Shown here: positions 17,128 to 17,922 of the stretch, piece after piece | How positions within the stretch are numbered: position 1 is the first letter of the stretch | Layout: each line of letters opens with the position of its first letter | Source of the DNA: Saccoglossus kowalevskii | Taxonomy: Eukaryota > Hemichordata > Enteropneusta > Harrimaniidae | Direction: 5' to 3' | DNA: 17,922 nucleotides | NCBI RefSeq assembly: GCF_000003605.2 | Contig: NW_003135335.1 | Location: 605,824-623,745, forward strand | The notes under the pieces: generated by a model | Database searches by the model: none | The model's input: only the letters and a program-made list of their open reading frames with translations | Told to the model about the DNA's origin: nothing | Program-made: the position numbers and the translations under genes

Positions 17128-17262
17128 TTAAAGCGCGGTAGTCGTCGCGCAGCGCGTCTTCGAATTTCTTGTAAATAAACAATGTATTTTACATGCGCGC
17201 TGTATGCGTCGCTATGGGTCTCATATCGAACAGGGCGCGGCACGACGACTGCCGCCCTTTAA
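17128..17262 (+). mobile_element. Intact TTAA-bounded miniature element (copy Y)
   Basis: TTAA at 17128-17131 and 17259-17262 encloses a 127-bp interior with long inverted ends. AGCGCGGTAGTCGTCGCGCA on the left faces AGGGCGGCAGTCGTCGTGCC read inward from the right, giving 20 matches over the first 24 positions. Target TTAA, small size and no coding capacity fit a piggyBac-like MITE. The right half is shared with copy X (291-370) and its extreme right end with copy Z (17546-17573). This is the clearest element in the window and defines the family. Confidence 0.75.
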
Positions 17263-17305
17263 ACTACTTTTTGAATTAAGAACATGTTTTATGTATATTG
17301 ATTAT

Positions 17306-17333
17306 TTATGGGTCTCATATCAACAAAGATGGC
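17306..17333 (+). repeat. Fragment of the Y element interior
   Basis: TTATGGGTCTCATATCAACA repeats, with one gap, the TATGGGTCTCATATCGAACA string of copy Y about 100 bases after it, on the same strand. It looks like a partial duplication or a broken neighbouring copy, perhaps the left part of the same copy as Z. Confidence 0.45.
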
Positions 17334-17545
17334 GATTTTGACTGTTGTGCAGATCAACGAGTACGAACTGAGACGTTACCAAGCTTTAATTAGGTATATA
17401 TTAGTTGATTGGAAGATATGGAAGGAGTCACCGGCGGTAATTAGTGCAAGTCGAGCTCAGGGCAAACCTCATTCTTGTGATTTCCATTAGAAGAGCGCAT
17501 TGGATTGTGGGAAAATCAATGTTTATCAACACAGATGTCGCACAT

Positions 17546-17573
17546 GCGCGGCGCGACGACTACTGCCCGTTAA
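17546..17573 (+). mobile_element. Right end of a further TTAA element (copy Z)
   Basis: GCGCGGCGCGACGACTACTG followed by CCCG and TTAA (17570-17573) matches the right end of copy Y at 24 of 28 positions. No inverted left arm is visible upstream, so it is a remnant. If the fragment at 17306-17333 belongs to it, the copy is interrupted by about 210 bases of unrelated DNA. Confidence 0.5.
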
Positions 17574-17580
17574 ACGCTAT

Positions 17581-17602
17581 GTGTGTGTGTGTGGGGGGGG
17601 GG
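17581..17602 (+). repeat. (GT)6 followed by ten Gs
   Basis: A dinucleotide run merging into a G homopolymer directly after copy Z. Homopolymer length may be unreliable in the assembly. Confidence 0.85.
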
Positions 17603-17922
17603 TCTCAATGTTATTTTTTTATGAAAAGTCTGTAGTCCTCTCCCATTTTGTTTCTTTGATTGGAACTTTCGCCCAGATTCTATTCAACGAATGCGTATTT
17701 GAGTGCGCCCTCTTTGGCAATTCGACAATCCTCCATTTTTATGTCCACTCACGTATGACCTGACCAGCAATGAGCAATATTAAAGATTGAGATTTTTTGG
17801 ACACACGGAACTTGGCTGTGGACAACTTAGTTCGTAGGAAACCAGTGCTGTACTCAGTAGTAGCAGGGTTTCTGATTCTGAAGTGGAGTATCATTCAAGT
17901 CCAAGTCCTTTTTGTTTCACGA
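17603..17922. other. Window end, nothing recognised
   Basis: The last 320 bases hold the end of an 87-codon plus frame (17500-17763) that runs through the Z end and the GT/G tract, so it is not a gene. There is no repeat shared with the rest of the window and no exon signal. Confidence 0.4.

Noticed and set aside
17500-17763. 87-codon plus frame
   Set aside because: It runs through an element end and a GT/G simple repeat.

Overview
ORGANISM. The window reads as nuclear DNA of an animal, most likely a marine invertebrate and possibly a lophotrochozoan such as a mollusc. It is AT-rich with scattered CpG-dense patches and has no long open reading frame on either strand (the longest is about 133 codons and looks random). 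It carries many A/T homopolymers, G-runs, short simple repeats and diverged dispersed repeats. The ATGGC/GCCAT-centred repeat units followed by (GGAC)n/(AGAC)n, and the TCAAGGTCA-rich repeat, are of a kind I associate with molluscan intergenic DNA. That is a recollection, not a search. There are no bacterial operons, CRISPR array, rRNA, or tRNA with a recognisable B box.

LAYOUT. 1-370: diverged tandem/inverted repeats running into the right half of a TTAA-bounded miniature element. 371-2000: AT-rich DNA with a CRE plus TATA-like pair, a dispersed repeat and an AGGTCA-type repeat. 2046-3290: one unassigned open frame, a possible 330-bp element with 17-bp inverted ends, and GC-rich sequence. 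3360-3670: a diverged copy of the repeat that lies intact at 13430-13573. 4577-5391: the only place with weak exon-like signals (two minus-strand pieces and one plus-strand piece that conflict with each other). 5392-12950: mostly featureless, with isolated hairpins, homopolymers, a CpG-dense patch, a pentanucleotide microsatellite and a palindromic RFX X-box. 12957-15026: the most repeat-dense part, with a TTAA element, a 14-16-bp tandem repeat, a short ORF with a faint death-fold-like pattern, and a diverged array of about 150-bp units ending in a tetranucleotide microsatellite. 15780-16014: stacked inverted repeats beside a second TTAA element. 17128-17573: the most complete TTAA element plus fragments of its relatives.

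INTERPRETATION. No protein-coding gene can be assigned with confidence, so there is no gene system to describe. The best-supported biology is a set of very short (127-143 bp) non-autonomous elements. They are flanked by TTAA, have inverted ends beginning AG(C/G)G, and occur in at least three intact forms plus fragments. This resembles piggyBac-type MITEs by target site and structure, but no transposase is present. All exon calls and regulatory-site calls are low-confidence hypotheses.
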